Shown here one piece after another: positions 18,170 to 29,603 of a stretch of 64,000 nt of DNA (its first letter is position 1; each line of letters opens with the position of its first letter). The notes beneath the pieces were generated by a model that was not told the DNA's origin, did no database searches, and was given only the letters and a program-made list of their open reading frames with translations. This DNA is from an uncultured bacterium (GTDB lineage: Bacteria > Gemmatimonadota > Gemmatimonadetes > Longimicrobiales > RSA9), in contig CALBZE010000091.1 of NCBI GenBank assembly GCA_937889645.1, positions 5,865 to 69,864 on the forward strand, written 5' to 3'. A program made the translations under genes and the position numbers.

Positions 18170-18997
18170 ATGAGTGTGCATCATCCCGGTCCCGAACGTC
18201 GCAGGACCGTTCGGGACCTGCTGGAAATGAAGCGGCGCGGCGAGAAGATCGTCGCGCTTACCGCTTACGACTACCTCTTTGCACGTCTCGTCGACGAGGG
18301 CGGCGTTGACATCGTCCTCGTCGGCGACTCCCTCGGCAACGTCGTCTGCGGTTACGACTCCACGATCCCCGTCACGCTGGACGCGATGATCCATCACGGC
18401 GCCGCGGTGCGCCGGGGCGTGAGCCGCGCGCTCCTCGTGGTCGACATGCCGTTCCTGACCTACCGTATATCGCCGGAGGAAACGCTGCGCAACGCGGGGC
18501 GCATCCTGCGGGAGACGGGGGCGGAGGCGGTCAAGCTCGAGGGCGGCGACGAAACCGTCGCCCGGCACATCCGGGTCCTCGTCGACGCGGGGATCCCCGT
18601 GATGGGCCACCTCGGGCTGACGCCCCAATCCGTCCACGCGCTGGGCGGTTTCCGCGTCCAGGGGCGTGACGCGGGAACCGCGGAGCGGCTCAAGGCCGAG
18701 GCCACGCGCCTGGAGGAAGCCGGCTGTTTCGCCATCGTCCTCGAGCTGATGCCGAGCGCGCTCGCCGCCGAGATCAGCCGCGCGGTCGGGATCCCCACTA
18801 TCGGGATCGGCGCCGGGCCGGACGTGGACGGGCAGGTCCTGGTCCTCCCCGACATGCTCGGCCTGAACGAGGGGTTCCAGCCTCGCTTCCTGCGCCGCTT
18901 CGCCGACCTCGCCGGCGCGGTCCGCGACGGCGTCGCCGATTACGTCGCGGCGGTGCGCGGCGGCGAGTACCCGGGGCCGGAGCACGGATTCGAGTGA
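18170..18997 (+). CDS. panB: 3-methyl-2-oxobutanoate hydroxymethyltransferase
   Basis: First enzyme of pantothenate synthesis, transferring a hydroxymethyl group from methylene-THF to ketoisovalerate; 275 residues from ATG 18170. Family blocks: KIVALTAYDYLFA, VLVGDSLGNVV (Mg-binding Asp), VKLEGGDE, MGHLGLTPQSVHALGGFRVQG and GIPTIGIGAGPDVDGQVLV. An open frame continues upstream to 18062, but that part lies across the promoter and has no conserved sequence. Overlaps panC. Confidence 0.97.
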   Translation: MSVHHPGPERRRTVRDLLEMKRRGEKIVALTAYDYLFARLVDEGGVDIVLVGDSLGNVVCGYDSTIPVTLDAMIHHGAAVRRGVSRALLVVDMPFLTYRISPEETLRNAGRILRETGAEAVKLEGGDETVARHIRVLVDAGIPVMGHLGLTPQSVHALGGFRVQGRDAGTAERLKAEATRLEEAGCFAIVLELMPSALAAEISRAVGIPTIGIGAGPDVDGQVLVLPDMLGLNEGFQPRFLRRFADLAGAVRDGVADYVAAVRGGEYPGPEHGFE

Positions 18998-19830
18998 TGG
19001 TCGTCCGCACGAAGGAGGAGGTTCGCCGCATCGTCGCCGGGATGAAGCCCCGGCGCATCGCGCTCGTCCCGACGATGGGCTATCTCCACGAAGGGCACCT
19101 CTCGCTCGTCGACCGGGCCCGCGCACTCGCGGACCGGGTGGTCATGTCCATTTTCGTCAATCCGCTCCAGTTCGGGCCGCAGGAGGACCTCGCGCGTTAC
19201 CCTCGCGACCTCGAGCGGGACGTGGAGCTGGCCGCCGGCCGCGGCGTCGACCTCATCTTCGCCCCGGACGTCGAGGAGATGTACCCGGGTGGCCAGCCGG
19301 CCGTCCGCGTCGTCCCCGGCCGGCTCGCGGACACGCTCTGCGGCGCGTACCGCCCCGGCCACTTCGAGGGCGTGCTCACGGTCGTCGCGAAGCTGTTCGG
19401 GATCGTGCGGCCGGACGTGGCCGTCTTCGGGCAGAAGGATTTCCAGCAGGCCGTCCTGATTCGCCGCATGGTGGCGGATCTGGACATGGGCATCGAGATC
19501 GACGTCGCGCCGATCGTCCGGGAACCGGACGGGCTGGCAATGAGTTCGCGCAACGTCTACCTGCGCCCCGACGAGCGGGATGCCGCGCTCGGCCTCTATC
19601 GTGGCCTCACGCGCGCGGCCGAGGCATTCGCCGCCGGCGAGCGGGACTCGGCCCGACTCTGCCAGATCGTGCGCGACGTGATGGCCGGCGCCGGCGTCCG
19701 CGTCCAGTACGTCGAGCTCGTGGATCCCGAGTCCCTCGACGCCGTACAAAACGCCCGCCCGGGTGACGTCATCGCCGTCGCGGGCTTCGTCGGCGAGACC
19801 CGGCTGATCGACAACTTGATCCTGAATTGA
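18997..19830 (+). CDS. panC: Pantoate-beta-alanine ligase (pantothenate synthetase)
   Basis: ATP-dependent ligase of 277 residues in the nucleotidyltransferase superfamily. The HIGH-like motif is PTMGYLHEGHLSLV (His31, His34); FGQKDFQQAVLIRRMV and MSSRNVYL are the other family signatures. ATG 18997 shares one base with the panB stop (TGATG); a GTG one codon upstream is possible. It precedes panD by 11 bases, so the whole pantothenate branch (PanE excepted) is co-transcribed. Confidence 0.97.
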   Translation: MVVRTKEEVRRIVAGMKPRRIALVPTMGYLHEGHLSLVDRARALADRVVMSIFVNPLQFGPQEDLARYPRDLERDVELAAGRGVDLIFAPDVEEMYPGGQPAVRVVPGRLADTLCGAYRPGHFEGVLTVVAKLFGIVRPDVAVFGQKDFQQAVLIRRMVADLDMGIEIDVAPIVREPDGLAMSSRNVYLRPDERDAALGLYRGLTRAAEAFAAGERDSARLCQIVRDVMAGAGVRVQYVELVDPESLDAVQNARPGDVIAVAGFVGETRLIDNLILN

Positions 19831-19841
19831 GCGGGTGAATC

Positions 19842-20225
19842 ATGCAGCGTGTGATGTGCAAGTCCAAGATTCACCGGGCGACCGTGACCGGCGCCAACCT
19901 CGAGTACGAGGGCTCGATCACGATCGACGCCCTCCTCATGGAGGCGGCCGACATCCTCGAGTACGAGCAGGTGCAGGTCGTCAACATCAACAATGGCGCC
20001 CGTTTCGAGACCTACGCCATGCGTGGCGAGCCCGGCTCGGGCGCGATCGTGCTGAACGGCGCCGCGGCCCGCCTGGCGCACCCGGGCGACCGGGTCATCA
20101 TCATCAGCTACGCCCGCTACGAGGATTCCGAGCTCGAGAAGTTCGAACCGCGTCTGGTCTTCGTGGATGCGATGAATCGCGAGGTCGTCGAACGGGCGCC
20201 TGCCGGCGAGGCGCGGGCGCGCTAG
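19842..20225 (+). CDS. panD: Aspartate 1-decarboxylase (proenzyme)
   Basis: Pyruvoyl enzyme producing beta-alanine; 127 residues. Self-cleavage is expected between Gly24 and Ser25 in YEGSITID, giving the pyruvoyl group. MCKSKIHRATVT and NGARFETYAMRGEPGSG are conserved active-site strands, and the tail VIIISYARY is typical. Follows panC by 11 bases. Confidence 0.97.
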   Translation: MQRVMCKSKIHRATVTGANLEYEGSITIDALLMEAADILEYEQVQVVNINNGARFETYAMRGEPGSGAIVLNGAAARLAHPGDRVIIISYARYEDSELEKFEPRLVFVDAMNREVVERAPAGEARAR

Positions 20226-20238
20226 GCCTGACCGCGCG

Positions 20239-21066
20239 ATGACCGCCTGGGCCGGACTCGCCCTCGCGTTGCGGCATCCGGACGAGGACGCGATGAATTC
20301 GCGGATGCCGACGTACGTCCACCCCCTGGCCGGCCGGCCCCTCGCCTGGCACGCGCTGCGCGCGCTCGCCAGCCTCGACCCGCTGCCCCGTGACCTCATC
20401 CTGCTGGCCGCCGCGCCGCTCAGCGAGGCGGTGATCCGCGACCTCCCCGCCCGGATCGTCGAAACCACGCCGGAAGAGTGGTGGCTCGCCGCCGATCGTT
20501 CGTTGAATCGGTCGATCGAGCGCGTGCTGATCGTCGACGCCGCCGCGCCGACGCTCGGCCCCGCACTCCGGGCGCTCGTGGCCTCTCCGGAGGACGCCGC
20601 GGTCGTCGGATCTGCCGGTCCGCTGGCCGGCTGGTTCGGGCGCGATCGCCTCGCCGATCGCGCCGCCGGCGGGCTCGATGGGATCGTCCGCGACGTCGTC
20701 AACATCACACCCGCGCCCGAGGAAGACTGCCTCGTCCGCGATCGCGCGGCGCTGGCTCGGGCCGCAGCCGTCGTCCGCGACCGGCTCGTCCGCGAGCTCA
20801 TGGCCGCGGGCGCGACGTTTCTCCTCCCGGAAACCGTCCACGTCGACGTCGACGTCCGCGTCGGACCCGACACGGTGATCTACCCCGGCGTCGTCCTGGA
20901 GGGGAACACCACCATCGGCGCCGAGACCGTGATCGGTCCCGGATGTCGCGTCATCGACAGCTGGATCGGGAGCGGGGTCGAGCTCAAAGGGTGGAACTAC
21001 GTCGTCGGCACGACCATTCGTAACCGTGCCGTGCTCGAGCCGTATGTCCGTCGTGGATTCGATTGA
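20239..21066 (+). CDS. Degenerate GlmU-like protein (nucleotidyltransferase remnant plus left-handed beta-helix)
   Basis: 275 residues, function unknown. The start resembles GlmU (RMPTYVHPLAGRPLAWHAL against the usual LPKVLHPLAGRPM), but the nucleotide-binding GxGTRM loop is replaced by RHPDEDAMNSRM. The C terminus (about 195-265) has hexapeptide repeats like those at the start of the GlmU acetyltransferase domain (VRVGPDTVIYPGVVLEGNTT, IGPGCRVIDSWIG) but stops after four or five coils, before the catalytic part. It is a shortened, probably non-catalytic paralogue; GlmU itself is about 450 residues. Overlaps the HD gene by 23 bases. Confidence 0.7.
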   Translation: MTAWAGLALALRHPDEDAMNSRMPTYVHPLAGRPLAWHALRALASLDPLPRDLILLAAAPLSEAVIRDLPARIVETTPEEWWLAADRSLNRSIERVLIVDAAAPTLGPALRALVASPEDAAVVGSAGPLAGWFGRDRLADRAAGGLDGIVRDVVNITPAPEEDCLVRDRAALARAAAVVRDRLVRELMAAGATFLLPETVHVDVDVRVGPDTVIYPGVVLEGNTTIGAETVIGPGCRVIDSWIGSGVELKGWNYVVGTTIRNRAVLEPYVRRGFD

Positions 21067-21622
21067 CGCCGCGGCCGACGGCGTGCTCCCGCCGTGGGCC
21101 GAGGTCTCGCCGCCGAGGCGCGAGCATATCCGCCGCGTCGTTGCGCTCGTGGACTCGTGGGCCGTCGGGCTCGGCCTCGACGAAGCCGAACGCCGCCGTT
21201 GGCGGGCGGCCGCGTGGCTCCACGATTCGCTCCGCGACGCCGCGCCCGCCTCGCTCCGTCCACTCGTGCCCGACTGGGCGCGCGACCTGCCCGGCCCGCT
21301 CCTCCACGGGCCCGCCGCGGCCGCCCGGCTCGATGCCGAGGGCGTGAAGGACCGAGAGGTCCTCGACGCCGTCGCCTATCACACGATCGGGCACCCCTCG
21401 CTCGGTCGGCTCGGCCGCGCCGTGTACCTGGCCGACTTCCTGGAGCCCGGCCGCACTTTCGAACCGGCCTTGCGCGCGTCGCTGCGCGCCCGCATGCCCG
21501 CCGGCTTCGACGTCGTGCTTCGGGAGGTCGTCGCCGCGCGCATCGAGCACCTCCTGCGGACCGGTCGGCCGATCCGGCCCGAGACCACGGCGTTCTGGAA
21601 CGCGATCGCCGGAGGCGAATGA
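21044..21622 (+). CDS. YqeK-like HD-domain hydrolase
   Basis: 192 residues. The HD motif is in RAAAWLHDSLRDA, preceded by the first metal His (RREHIRRVVALV) and followed by YHTIGH and VYLADFLEPGRTF, the order seen in YqeK, which hydrolyses diadenosine tetraphosphate. YqeK genes often sit beside nadD and rsfS; here the neighbours are a GlmU-like gene and a LytR_C gene, the latter being a common YqeK neighbour. GTG 21026 is an alternative start. Activity is inferred. Confidence 0.75.
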   Translation: MSVVDSIDAAADGVLPPWAEVSPPRREHIRRVVALVDSWAVGLGLDEAERRRWRAAAWLHDSLRDAAPASLRPLVPDWARDLPGPLLHGPAAAARLDAEGVKDREVLDAVAYHTIGHPSLGRLGRAVYLADFLEPGRTFEPALRASLRARMPAGFDVVLREVVAARIEHLLRTGRPIRPETTAFWNAIAGGE

Positions 21623-22128
21623 TGGCGCATAAGGTGAGGGTCGCGGCCGCCGTCGCGACCGTGATGATCGCCGTGCCGCTCGTGATCGCCGCCGTGGTCG
21701 CGGTGTTCCGCGACGACTCCGGCTCGGCGTCGGTCGCCGAGGCGCCCGCCACGGGCCGCGTCCGGGTCGAGGTCCTCAACGCCGCCGGCCGCGCCGGCCT
21801 CGCCCGCGAGGCCACGCGCCGACTCCGGGCCCGAGGATTCGACGTCGTCTACTTCGGCAATGCGGCGGAGTTCGGCAGGGATTCGTCCGTCGTTCTGGAC
21901 CGCGTGGGCGACCTCAGGACGGCGCGCAGCGTCGCAGGCGCGCTCGGCATCCGCAACGTCGCCAGCGAACCCGATTCGTCGCGCCTCCTCGAGGTCTCCG
22001 TGGTCCTGGGGACGGACTGGCCGCCGGTCGAGAAATCGGCCAACCAGGGGCTTGGCGCCCGCATCCAGGCGCTGATCCGGCGAGCGCGGGGCGCGTCGGA
22101 CGAGGCGCCCCGCGAGTCCGGCCGGTGA
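21622..22128 (+). CDS. LytR_C domain membrane-anchored protein
   Basis: 168 residues: one N-terminal transmembrane segment (VAAAVATVMIAVPLVIAAVV), an exported linker, then a LytR_C-type domain (RVEVLNAAGRAGLAREATRR, LRARGFDVVYFG). The domain is found at the C terminus of LytR-CpsA-Psr proteins and as stand-alone envelope proteins of unknown role. GGAGG lies 6 bases before ATG 21622; ATG 21619 overlaps the preceding stop but sits too close to it. Confidence 0.78.
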   Translation: MAHKVRVAAAVATVMIAVPLVIAAVVAVFRDDSGSASVAEAPATGRVRVEVLNAAGRAGLAREATRRLRARGFDVVYFGNAAEFGRDSSVVLDRVGDLRTARSVAGALGIRNVASEPDSSRLLEVSVVLGTDWPPVEKSANQGLGARIQALIRRARGASDEAPRESGR

Positions 22129-22234
22129 GGCTGCAGGGCCGGCCCGTCCGCTGAGGAGGACCGGGGCATACCGCTCGATGGGGTTGCCCGCGTGTCAGGC
22201 CAGTCGGACCCGGCGTCCTGCGGGCCGGCGTCCG

Positions 22235-23440
22235 CTACCCCGTCGGCTCGGGCGCCCGACGCACCAGCTCCAGGAACGGCTTCGGCGGGCGCAACTCGTG
22301 CTCGGCCGCCAGCTGGCCGCACGCCGCGGCAATGTCCCGGCCCCGCGGGCTCCGCACGCTGACCGGCACGCCGCGATCTTCCAGGACCTTCGCGAAGCCG
22401 CGAATCCGGTCCGGCGGCGTCGGCCGCCAGTCGTTTCCCGGGATCGGGTTGTACGGGATGAGATTCACGTGACCGGTGAACTCGCTCACCAGCTCCGCCA
22501 GCTCGACGGCCAGCTCCGGCGAGTCGTTCAATCCATCGATCATCACGTACTCGAACGTGATGCGGCGCCCGCCCGCCGCGTCGAACTTCCGCAGTGCGTC
22601 CAGCAGCTCCGGGAGCGGATGCTTCCGCTCGATCGGCACGATCTGCCGCCGCAGCTCGTGGTTCGGCGCGTGCAGCGACACGGCCAGGCGGAACTGCTCC
22701 GGACGCTCCGCCAGCTCGAGGATCCCCGGCACCACACCCACCGTCGAGACCGTCACGCGGCGCGCTCCGAACCCGTAGGCGCGGTTCAGCAGCGTGAGGG
22801 CGGGGAAGACCGCCTTCCGGTTCGCCAGCGGCTCGCCCATCCCCATGAACACCACGTTGGTGATCGGGCCGTACCCGTGCTCCGCCGCCCACCGCCGCGC
22901 ACCCCGGAACTGCGCCACGATCTCGCCCGTCGTCAGCTGCCGACGGTAACCCGACCACCCCGTCGCGCAGAAGACGCACGCCATCGCGCACCCCGCCTGC
23001 GACGAGATGCACAGCGTCAGACGGCCGTCGGCCGGGATGAGCACCGATTCGACCAGCTCCCCATCCGCTAGCCGCCAGAGATGCTTGACCGTCCCGTCCG
23101 CCGAGCGGGCAGTCCGGGCCGCATCCGGCGCGCACAGCCGGAACGACTCGGCCAACGCCGCCCGCTCCGCCGTCGGCAGGTCCGTCATCTCGTCGAAGCT
23201 CATGGCGTCCCGCTCGTACAGCCACGCCCGCGCCTGACGCACCCTGTACGGCGCCGCGCCCCTGGACGCGAAATGCTCGCCCAGCAGCCGCTCGAGCTCC
23301 TCGGGCTGCAGATCCAGCAGCTCCAACGCCTCGATCCCCGTCGTTTCCGTCTCGTCGACCACTTCGTCCAGGCCCGCTTCCGTTCCGATCTGGATTGCCC
23401 CGCCAAGCTCGCGTCGCGCCGCGGCGACCGACCGCCGCAC
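22235..23440 (-). CDS. rlmN: 23S rRNA (adenine-2503-C2)/tRNA A37 methyltransferase RlmN
   Basis: Radical SAM methyltransferase using a cysteine relay; up to 401 residues. The 4Fe-4S motif is CAMACVFC (Cys151, 155, 158), the resolving Cys is in RDIAAACGQL near the C terminus, and GMGEPLANRKAV and NLIPYNPIPG are family blocks. The start is uncertain: GTG 23440 has GGGAGG directly abutting it, too close to serve, and GTG 23362 (27th codon) leaves the conserved LLDLQPEELERL intact. Transcribed towards the LytR_C gene. Confidence 0.95.
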   Translation of the reverse strand: MRRSVAAARRELGGAIQIGTEAGLDEVVDETETTGIEALELLDLQPEELERLLGEHFASRGAAPYRVRQARAWLYERDAMSFDEMTDLPTAERAALAESFRLCAPDAARTARSADGTVKHLWRLADGELVESVLIPADGRLTLCISSQAGCAMACVFCATGWSGYRRQLTTGEIVAQFRGARRWAAEHGYGPITNVVFMGMGEPLANRKAVFPALTLLNRAYGFGARRVTVSTVGVVPGILELAERPEQFRLAVSLHAPNHELRRQIVPIERKHPLPELLDALRKFDAAGGRRITFEYVMIDGLNDSPELAVELAELVSEFTGHVNLIPYNPIPGNDWRPTPPDRIRGFAKVLEDRGVPVSVRSPRGRDIAAACGQLAAEHELRPPKPFLELVRRAPEPTG

Positions 23441-23578
23441 CCTCCCGCGATCGCCGTCGCCTCGCTACGTATCTCCGCAGCCCAGCCGGCCTATGGTACC
23501 CCGCCCGCCGGGCCGCGGTCCGGCCATCTCCATCTGCTTGATGCGCCTCTGGGTGGTCGTTAATTTTGCCGAATTGTG

Positions 23579-23584
23579 TATGAT
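23579..23584 (+). promoter_or_regulatory. Likely -10 element of ptsN
   Basis: TATGAT in a locally AT-rich patch (23559-23584) that stands out from its surroundings; no good -35 is visible 17 bases upstream. Predicted start about 23591, only a few bases before the ATG. Confidence 0.4.
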
Positions 23585-23595
23585 CCGAAACCCCA

Positions 23596-24078
23596 ATGCG
23601 ACTTTCTGCCGGTGTGCCCGTGCTGCTTTCGGATTTGATCACACCCGACCGGATCAAGATCCCGCTCGTCTCGCACGACAAGGATGAGCTGCTCCGCGAG
23701 CTCGTCGAGGTCGTCACGCGCGGCGGCGGGATCGATGACCCGGAAGACCTGCTTCGCGCCGTCCGCGAGCGTGAGGCGGTCCTGTCCACCGGGATCGGCA
23801 ACGGCGTCGCGATCCCGCACGGCAAGTCGCCCGCCGTACCCGAATTGCGGATGGCGGCCGGCACCACCGCCGAGCCGGTCGACTTCGACGCGCTCGACGG
23901 CCAGCCCGTGCGGCTCTTCTTCCTCCTCGTCGGCCCCGAGAGCGCGGCCGGGCAGCATATCAAGGCCCTGAGCCGAATCTCGCGTCTGGTCCGCAGGGAG
24001 GATATACGGTCCACGCTCCTCGCCGCGCGGAACGCGGAGGAGTTCTATCGCGCGCTACGGAACGCGGAAGGCGTGTGA
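23596..24078 (+). CDS. ptsN: PTS system nitrogen-regulatory-type EIIA domain protein
   Basis: 160 residues, a single EIIA fructose/mannitol-type domain. The phosphoryl-accepting His75 is in NGVAIPHGKSPA; RLFFLLVGPESAAGQHIKAL is the second conserved block. No EIIB or EIIC is nearby, so a regulatory (PTS-Ntr) role is more likely than sugar uptake. ATG 23596 has no Shine-Dalgarno; an internal GTG would remove the first eight or so residues before LLSDLITPDRI, where most homologues begin. Overlaps the VanZ gene (GTGA). Confidence 0.88.
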   Translation: MRLSAGVPVLLSDLITPDRIKIPLVSHDKDELLRELVEVVTRGGGIDDPEDLLRAVREREAVLSTGIGNGVAIPHGKSPAVPELRMAAGTTAEPVDFDALDGQPVRLFFLLVGPESAAGQHIKALSRISRLVRREDIRSTLLAARNAEEFYRALRNAEGV

Positions 24079-24447
24079 GGACGCGGACAGGGTTGATCGC
24101 CTTCGTCCCCGCCCTCTGCTGGGCGGGCGTCGTGGCGTTCGTGGGCGGGATCGACGATCCGATTGGGCCGACGGTCGATCTGCCGATCGACAAGGTGGCC
24201 CATTTCTTCTTGTATGGCGTGCTCGGCGCGCTTGCGGCATGGGGCTGGCAACGTGCGGGTCGCCGGCCGGCCTGGTGGTGGCTCATCCTTGCCATCTGGC
24301 TGCTGGGGGCCTGGGATGAGTGGCGCCAGACGCGCATCTCGGGACGGTCCGCCGAGTTCGCGGATTGGGTGGCGGACGCTACCGGCGCTCTCACCGCGTT
24401 CGCAGTGATCCGAGCGTTGGCAGGGATGGCAAGGGAAAGGGACGGCA

Positions 24448-26362
<1,915 letters not shown>

Positions 26363-26373
<11 letters not shown>

Positions 26374-27349
26374 CACGATTCAGCACAGACTGCCGGTCGA
26401 GGGCGCGGATTACCAGATCCTGGCCGGCATCAACGACGCGAACCTCCAGGAGCTGGCGCGCCTGACCTCGTGCCGGGTGATCCTGCGCGGCGACTACCTC
26501 GTCCTTTCCGGCGAGCTGGCGGACGTCGAGCGGGCGGTCCCGGCCGCGCAGCAGCTCGTCGACCTGGCTCGCCTCGGCACGGTCTTCGGCGTCGAGGAGG
26601 TGCGGCGCGCCGTCGCCGACGCCGGGATGAACGGGAAGTTCGAGGTCGTCGAGCACGGCCGCGAGCCGGAGGACCGGCGCCTCTTCTTCGGCGGATCGAA
26701 GAAGGTGATCCAGCCGAAGTCCGAAGGCCAGGCCGCGTACCTCGACGCGATGGCGAAGAACGACATCGTCATCGCGATCGGGCCCGCAGGCACGGGGAAG
26801 ACCTACCTGGCCGTCGCGATGGCGGTCGACATGCTCCGGAAGAACCGGGTCAAGCGGATCATCCTGGCCCGGCCGGCGGTCGAGGCGGGCGAGAACCTGG
26901 GCTTCCTCCCCGGCGACCTCCAGGAGAAGGTCGACCCGTATCTGCGGCCGCTCTATGACGCGCTCGAGGACATGATGCCCGCCGATTGGGTGCGACGCTC
27001 GATCGAGTCGCGGGTCATCGAGATCGCGCCGCTCGCCTACATGCGCGGCCGCACGCTGTCGGACGCGTTCGTGATCCTCGATGAGGCCCAGAACGCGACG
27101 ACGGCGCAGATGAAGATGTTCCTCACGCGGTTGGGGCTCAACTCGCGGACCGTGATCACGGGGGACAAGACACAGATCGACCTGCCGCGGCAGGAAGACT
27201 CCGGGCTGCTCCAGGTCGAGCGCATCCTCCAGGGGATCGACGGGATCCGCTTTGTCTATCTCGACGGCGTCGACGTGGTGCGTCACCGGCTGGTCAAGGA
27301 GATCATCCAGGCGTACAACGCCGCCGACGAGGAGCGATCGGAGCGATAG
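26363..27349 (+). CDS. PhoH family ATPase (PhoH-like protein)
   Basis: 328 residues. An N-terminal KH-like region (about 10-75, RLTSCRVILRGDYLVLSGE) precedes a P-loop NTPase with Walker A GPAGTGKT (140-147) and Walker B FVILDEAQN. This is the PhoL/YbeZ type that pairs with YbeY in ribosome and 16S rRNA maturation, and ybeY is two genes downstream. GTG start inside the end of aspS; AAGGAG lies 12 bases upstream. Confidence 0.93.
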
Positions 27350-27350
27350 C

Positions 27351-29603
27351 GTGAACGAACGGTTCGGGGTGAGAGACGCGATTCGCACGCTGAGCGGCAA
27401 GCCCGACCGGGTTTGGCCGGCGGGCGTGCTGCATCACGGCAGCCGGGCGCTGCTCCTGGTGCTGCTCGCCTTCTTCGCGCAGCTGCTCTTCCCGGTCGCG
27501 CCGGTCCCCGACTTCCCGGTCCTCGAGATCGGGATGGTGGCGGAGGAGGACGTCATCGCGCAGGTCGGCTTCCCGATCTACAAATCGGATGCCGAGCTCG
27601 CGCGCGAGCGTGCTGATGCCGCAGCGACGGTCGAGCCGATCTTCGAGTTCACGCCGGCGGCGATGGACACCATGCTCGCCCGCGTGCGCGTCTTTTTCGG
27701 CCAGATCGACAGCGTGGCCACGGCGGGCGGCGACGAGACGGTGGCCGGCGCGGGCGTGCGGTCCGTGCTCCGTTCATACGCGCTCCCGACCTCGGACCCG
27801 GTCGTCGACGTCCTGCTCTCGGCTCGCCGTCGCGCGGAGCTCGTGCGCGCCGTCGAGCGGGCCGTACAGCTCGATCTTCCGGCCGGGGTGGCGTCGGCCC
27901 GAGAGCTCGAGGAGAACCCGGGCTCGAAGATCCGCCTCCGCCGCGACGGGCGGAACCTGCTGCTCGATCGCGACTCCGTCATGACGACGCCGCGCTTCAT
28001 CGAGCGAGCGGCGCGGCACCTCCCGGGCGGCGTCGGCGCCGAGCAGGCGGAGCTGCATCGTCTGATCCTGATCCGCTTCTTCGAGCCGAGCGTTCGTCTC
28101 GACCGCGAGGCGACGGAGGCCGCGCGCGAGCGTGCACGTCGGGCGGTTCCGGAGATCAAGGGCGAGGTCCTGAAGGGGGAGAAGATCGTCGGCGCGCACG
28201 AGCCGATCCGCGCCGCAGAGCTCGAGCGGCTCGAGGCATACCGTGACCACCTCGCCCGCATCGGCGGTACGGAGGAGGGCGTGGCCAGCTTCGGCCGCTC
28301 GGCCGGGCTCTTCATCTACAACCTGGCCGTGCTGTCCGTCTTCGGCCTCCTGCTGTTCTATTACCGGCCATCCGTCTACAGGGACTTCCGGCACGTCCTG
28401 CTGATCGGGCTCCTGATCGCCGCGTTCGTCGGCGGCGCGGCGCTGGTGTCGGCCAATGCCTGGCCGTCGGAGCTGATCCCGATCGCGTTCCCCGCGCTCG
28501 TCGTGGCGGCGCTCTGGGATGGGCGAATGGCGCTCAACCTCTCGCTCATCCTGGCCATCCTCCTGGCCGGCCAGACGCCGTTCCTCGGGGTGTCTACCCT
28601 CTTCACGCTGGTCATGGGCGGGGCGGCGGCGTCGCTCGGCGCGCGCGTCGCCCGGCGTCGCTCGAACACATGGGCGTACATCGCGATCATCGCCGGCGCG
28701 TACGTCGTCGCGGCGCTCGCGCTGGGGCTGCTCCGTTCACGCGGGGCGCCCGAGATCGTCGCCGCGGCGTTCTGGGGCACCGTCAACGCGGTCGCAAGCG
28801 CGCTCATCGCGGTCGGGTTCCTGCCGCTGTTCGAGTCGTTCACGCGGATCACGACCGAACAGACGCTCCTCGAGCTGACCGACATGAACCACCCGCTGCT
28901 CCAGCGGCTGCAGCGTGAGGCGGCCGGCACCTTCGCCCACTCGCTCAACGTCGCGAACCTGGCCGAGGTCGCCGCGCGCGCGATCGATGCGAATGCGCTC
29001 CTCACCCGTGTCGGCGCGTACTTCCACGATATCGGGAAGATGCTGAAGCCGCAGTACTACATCGAGAACCAGCCGCACGGGCGGAACCCGCACGACAAGT
29101 TGAAGCCGGCCACGTCCGCGTCGATCGTTCGCGCGCACGTTACCGACGGCCTGAAGATGGCCGAGGAAGCGAAGCTGCCGGACAGCGTCAAGGCGTTCAT
29201 CGCCGAGCACCACGGCACGCAGCTGATCAGCTTCTTCTACGAGAAGGCCCGCGAGCTCGACCCGACGTCCGAGCCCGACGTGCGGGACTTCTCCTACCCG
29301 GGCCCGCGGCCGCAGTCGCGCGAGACGGCGATCGTCATGCTGGCCGACTCGGTCGAATCCGCGGCTCGCGTCCTCCCGGACCCGACGCCGGATCGGATAC
29401 GTGCGCTGGTCGACCGCATCGTCGAGTCGAAGATCGCCCAGCGGCAGCTCGACGAGGCGCCCCTCACCTTCGGCGAACTCTCCCGCATCAAGGAGCAGTT
29501 CGTGGCCGGGCTCTCGGGCATCTACCATCAGCGGATCGATTACCCGACGGTCCGCGAAGAGGCGGACTCGTCCACGGTGCCCGCCGCCGGTCGCAGCAGT
29601 TGA
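27351..29603 (+). CDS. PgpH-type 7TM receptor HD phosphohydrolase
   Basis: 750 residues. One N-terminal membrane segment (LLLVLLAFFAQLLFPV), an extracytoplasmic 7TMR-HDED region (about 50-320), about seven membrane helices (about 325-540), then a cytoplasmic HD domain with His559-Asp560 (VGAYFHDIGKM) and later HH (IAEHHGTQLI). PgpH of Listeria hydrolyses cyclic di-AMP; this gene has the same architecture and the usual phoH-pgpH-ybeY order. GTG 27351 with GGAG about 8 bases upstream. Confidence 0.92.
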   Translation: MNERFGVRDAIRTLSGKPDRVWPAGVLHHGSRALLLVLLAFFAQLLFPVAPVPDFPVLEIGMVAEEDVIAQVGFPIYKSDAELARERADAAATVEPIFEFTPAAMDTMLARVRVFFGQIDSVATAGGDETVAGAGVRSVLRSYALPTSDPVVDVLLSARRRAELVRAVERAVQLDLPAGVASARELEENPGSKIRLRRDGRNLLLDRDSVMTTPRFIERAARHLPGGVGAEQAELHRLILIRFFEPSVRLDREATEAARERARRAVPEIKGEVLKGEKIVGAHEPIRAAELERLEAYRDHLARIGGTEEGVASFGRSAGLFIYNLAVLSVFGLLLFYYRPSVYRDFRHVLLIGLLIAAFVGGAALVSANAWPSELIPIAFPALVVAALWDGRMALNLSLILAILLAGQTPFLGVSTLFTLVMGGAAASLGARVARRRSNTWAYIAIIAGAYVVAALALGLLRSRGAPEIVAAAFWGTVNAVASALIAVGFLPLFESFTRITTEQTLLELTDMNHPLLQRLQREAAGTFAHSLNVANLAEVAARAIDANALLTRVGAYFHDIGKMLKPQYYIENQPHGRNPHDKLKPATSASIVRAHVTDGLKMAEEAKLPDSVKAFIAEHHGTQLISFFYEKARELDPTSEPDVRDFSYPGPRPQSRETAIVMLADSVESAARVLPDPTPDRIRALVDRIVESKIAQRQLDEAPLTFGELSRIKEQFVAGLSGIYHQRIDYPTVREEADSSTVPAAGRSS

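Noticed and set aside
22131..22236. Two similar segments (CTGCAGGGCCGGCCCGTCCGCT at 22131 reduced to CTGCGGGCCGGCGTCCGCT near 22218).
   Set aside because: They differ by two single-base indels, are GC-simple and lie partly in the rlmN end; chance similarity is likely.
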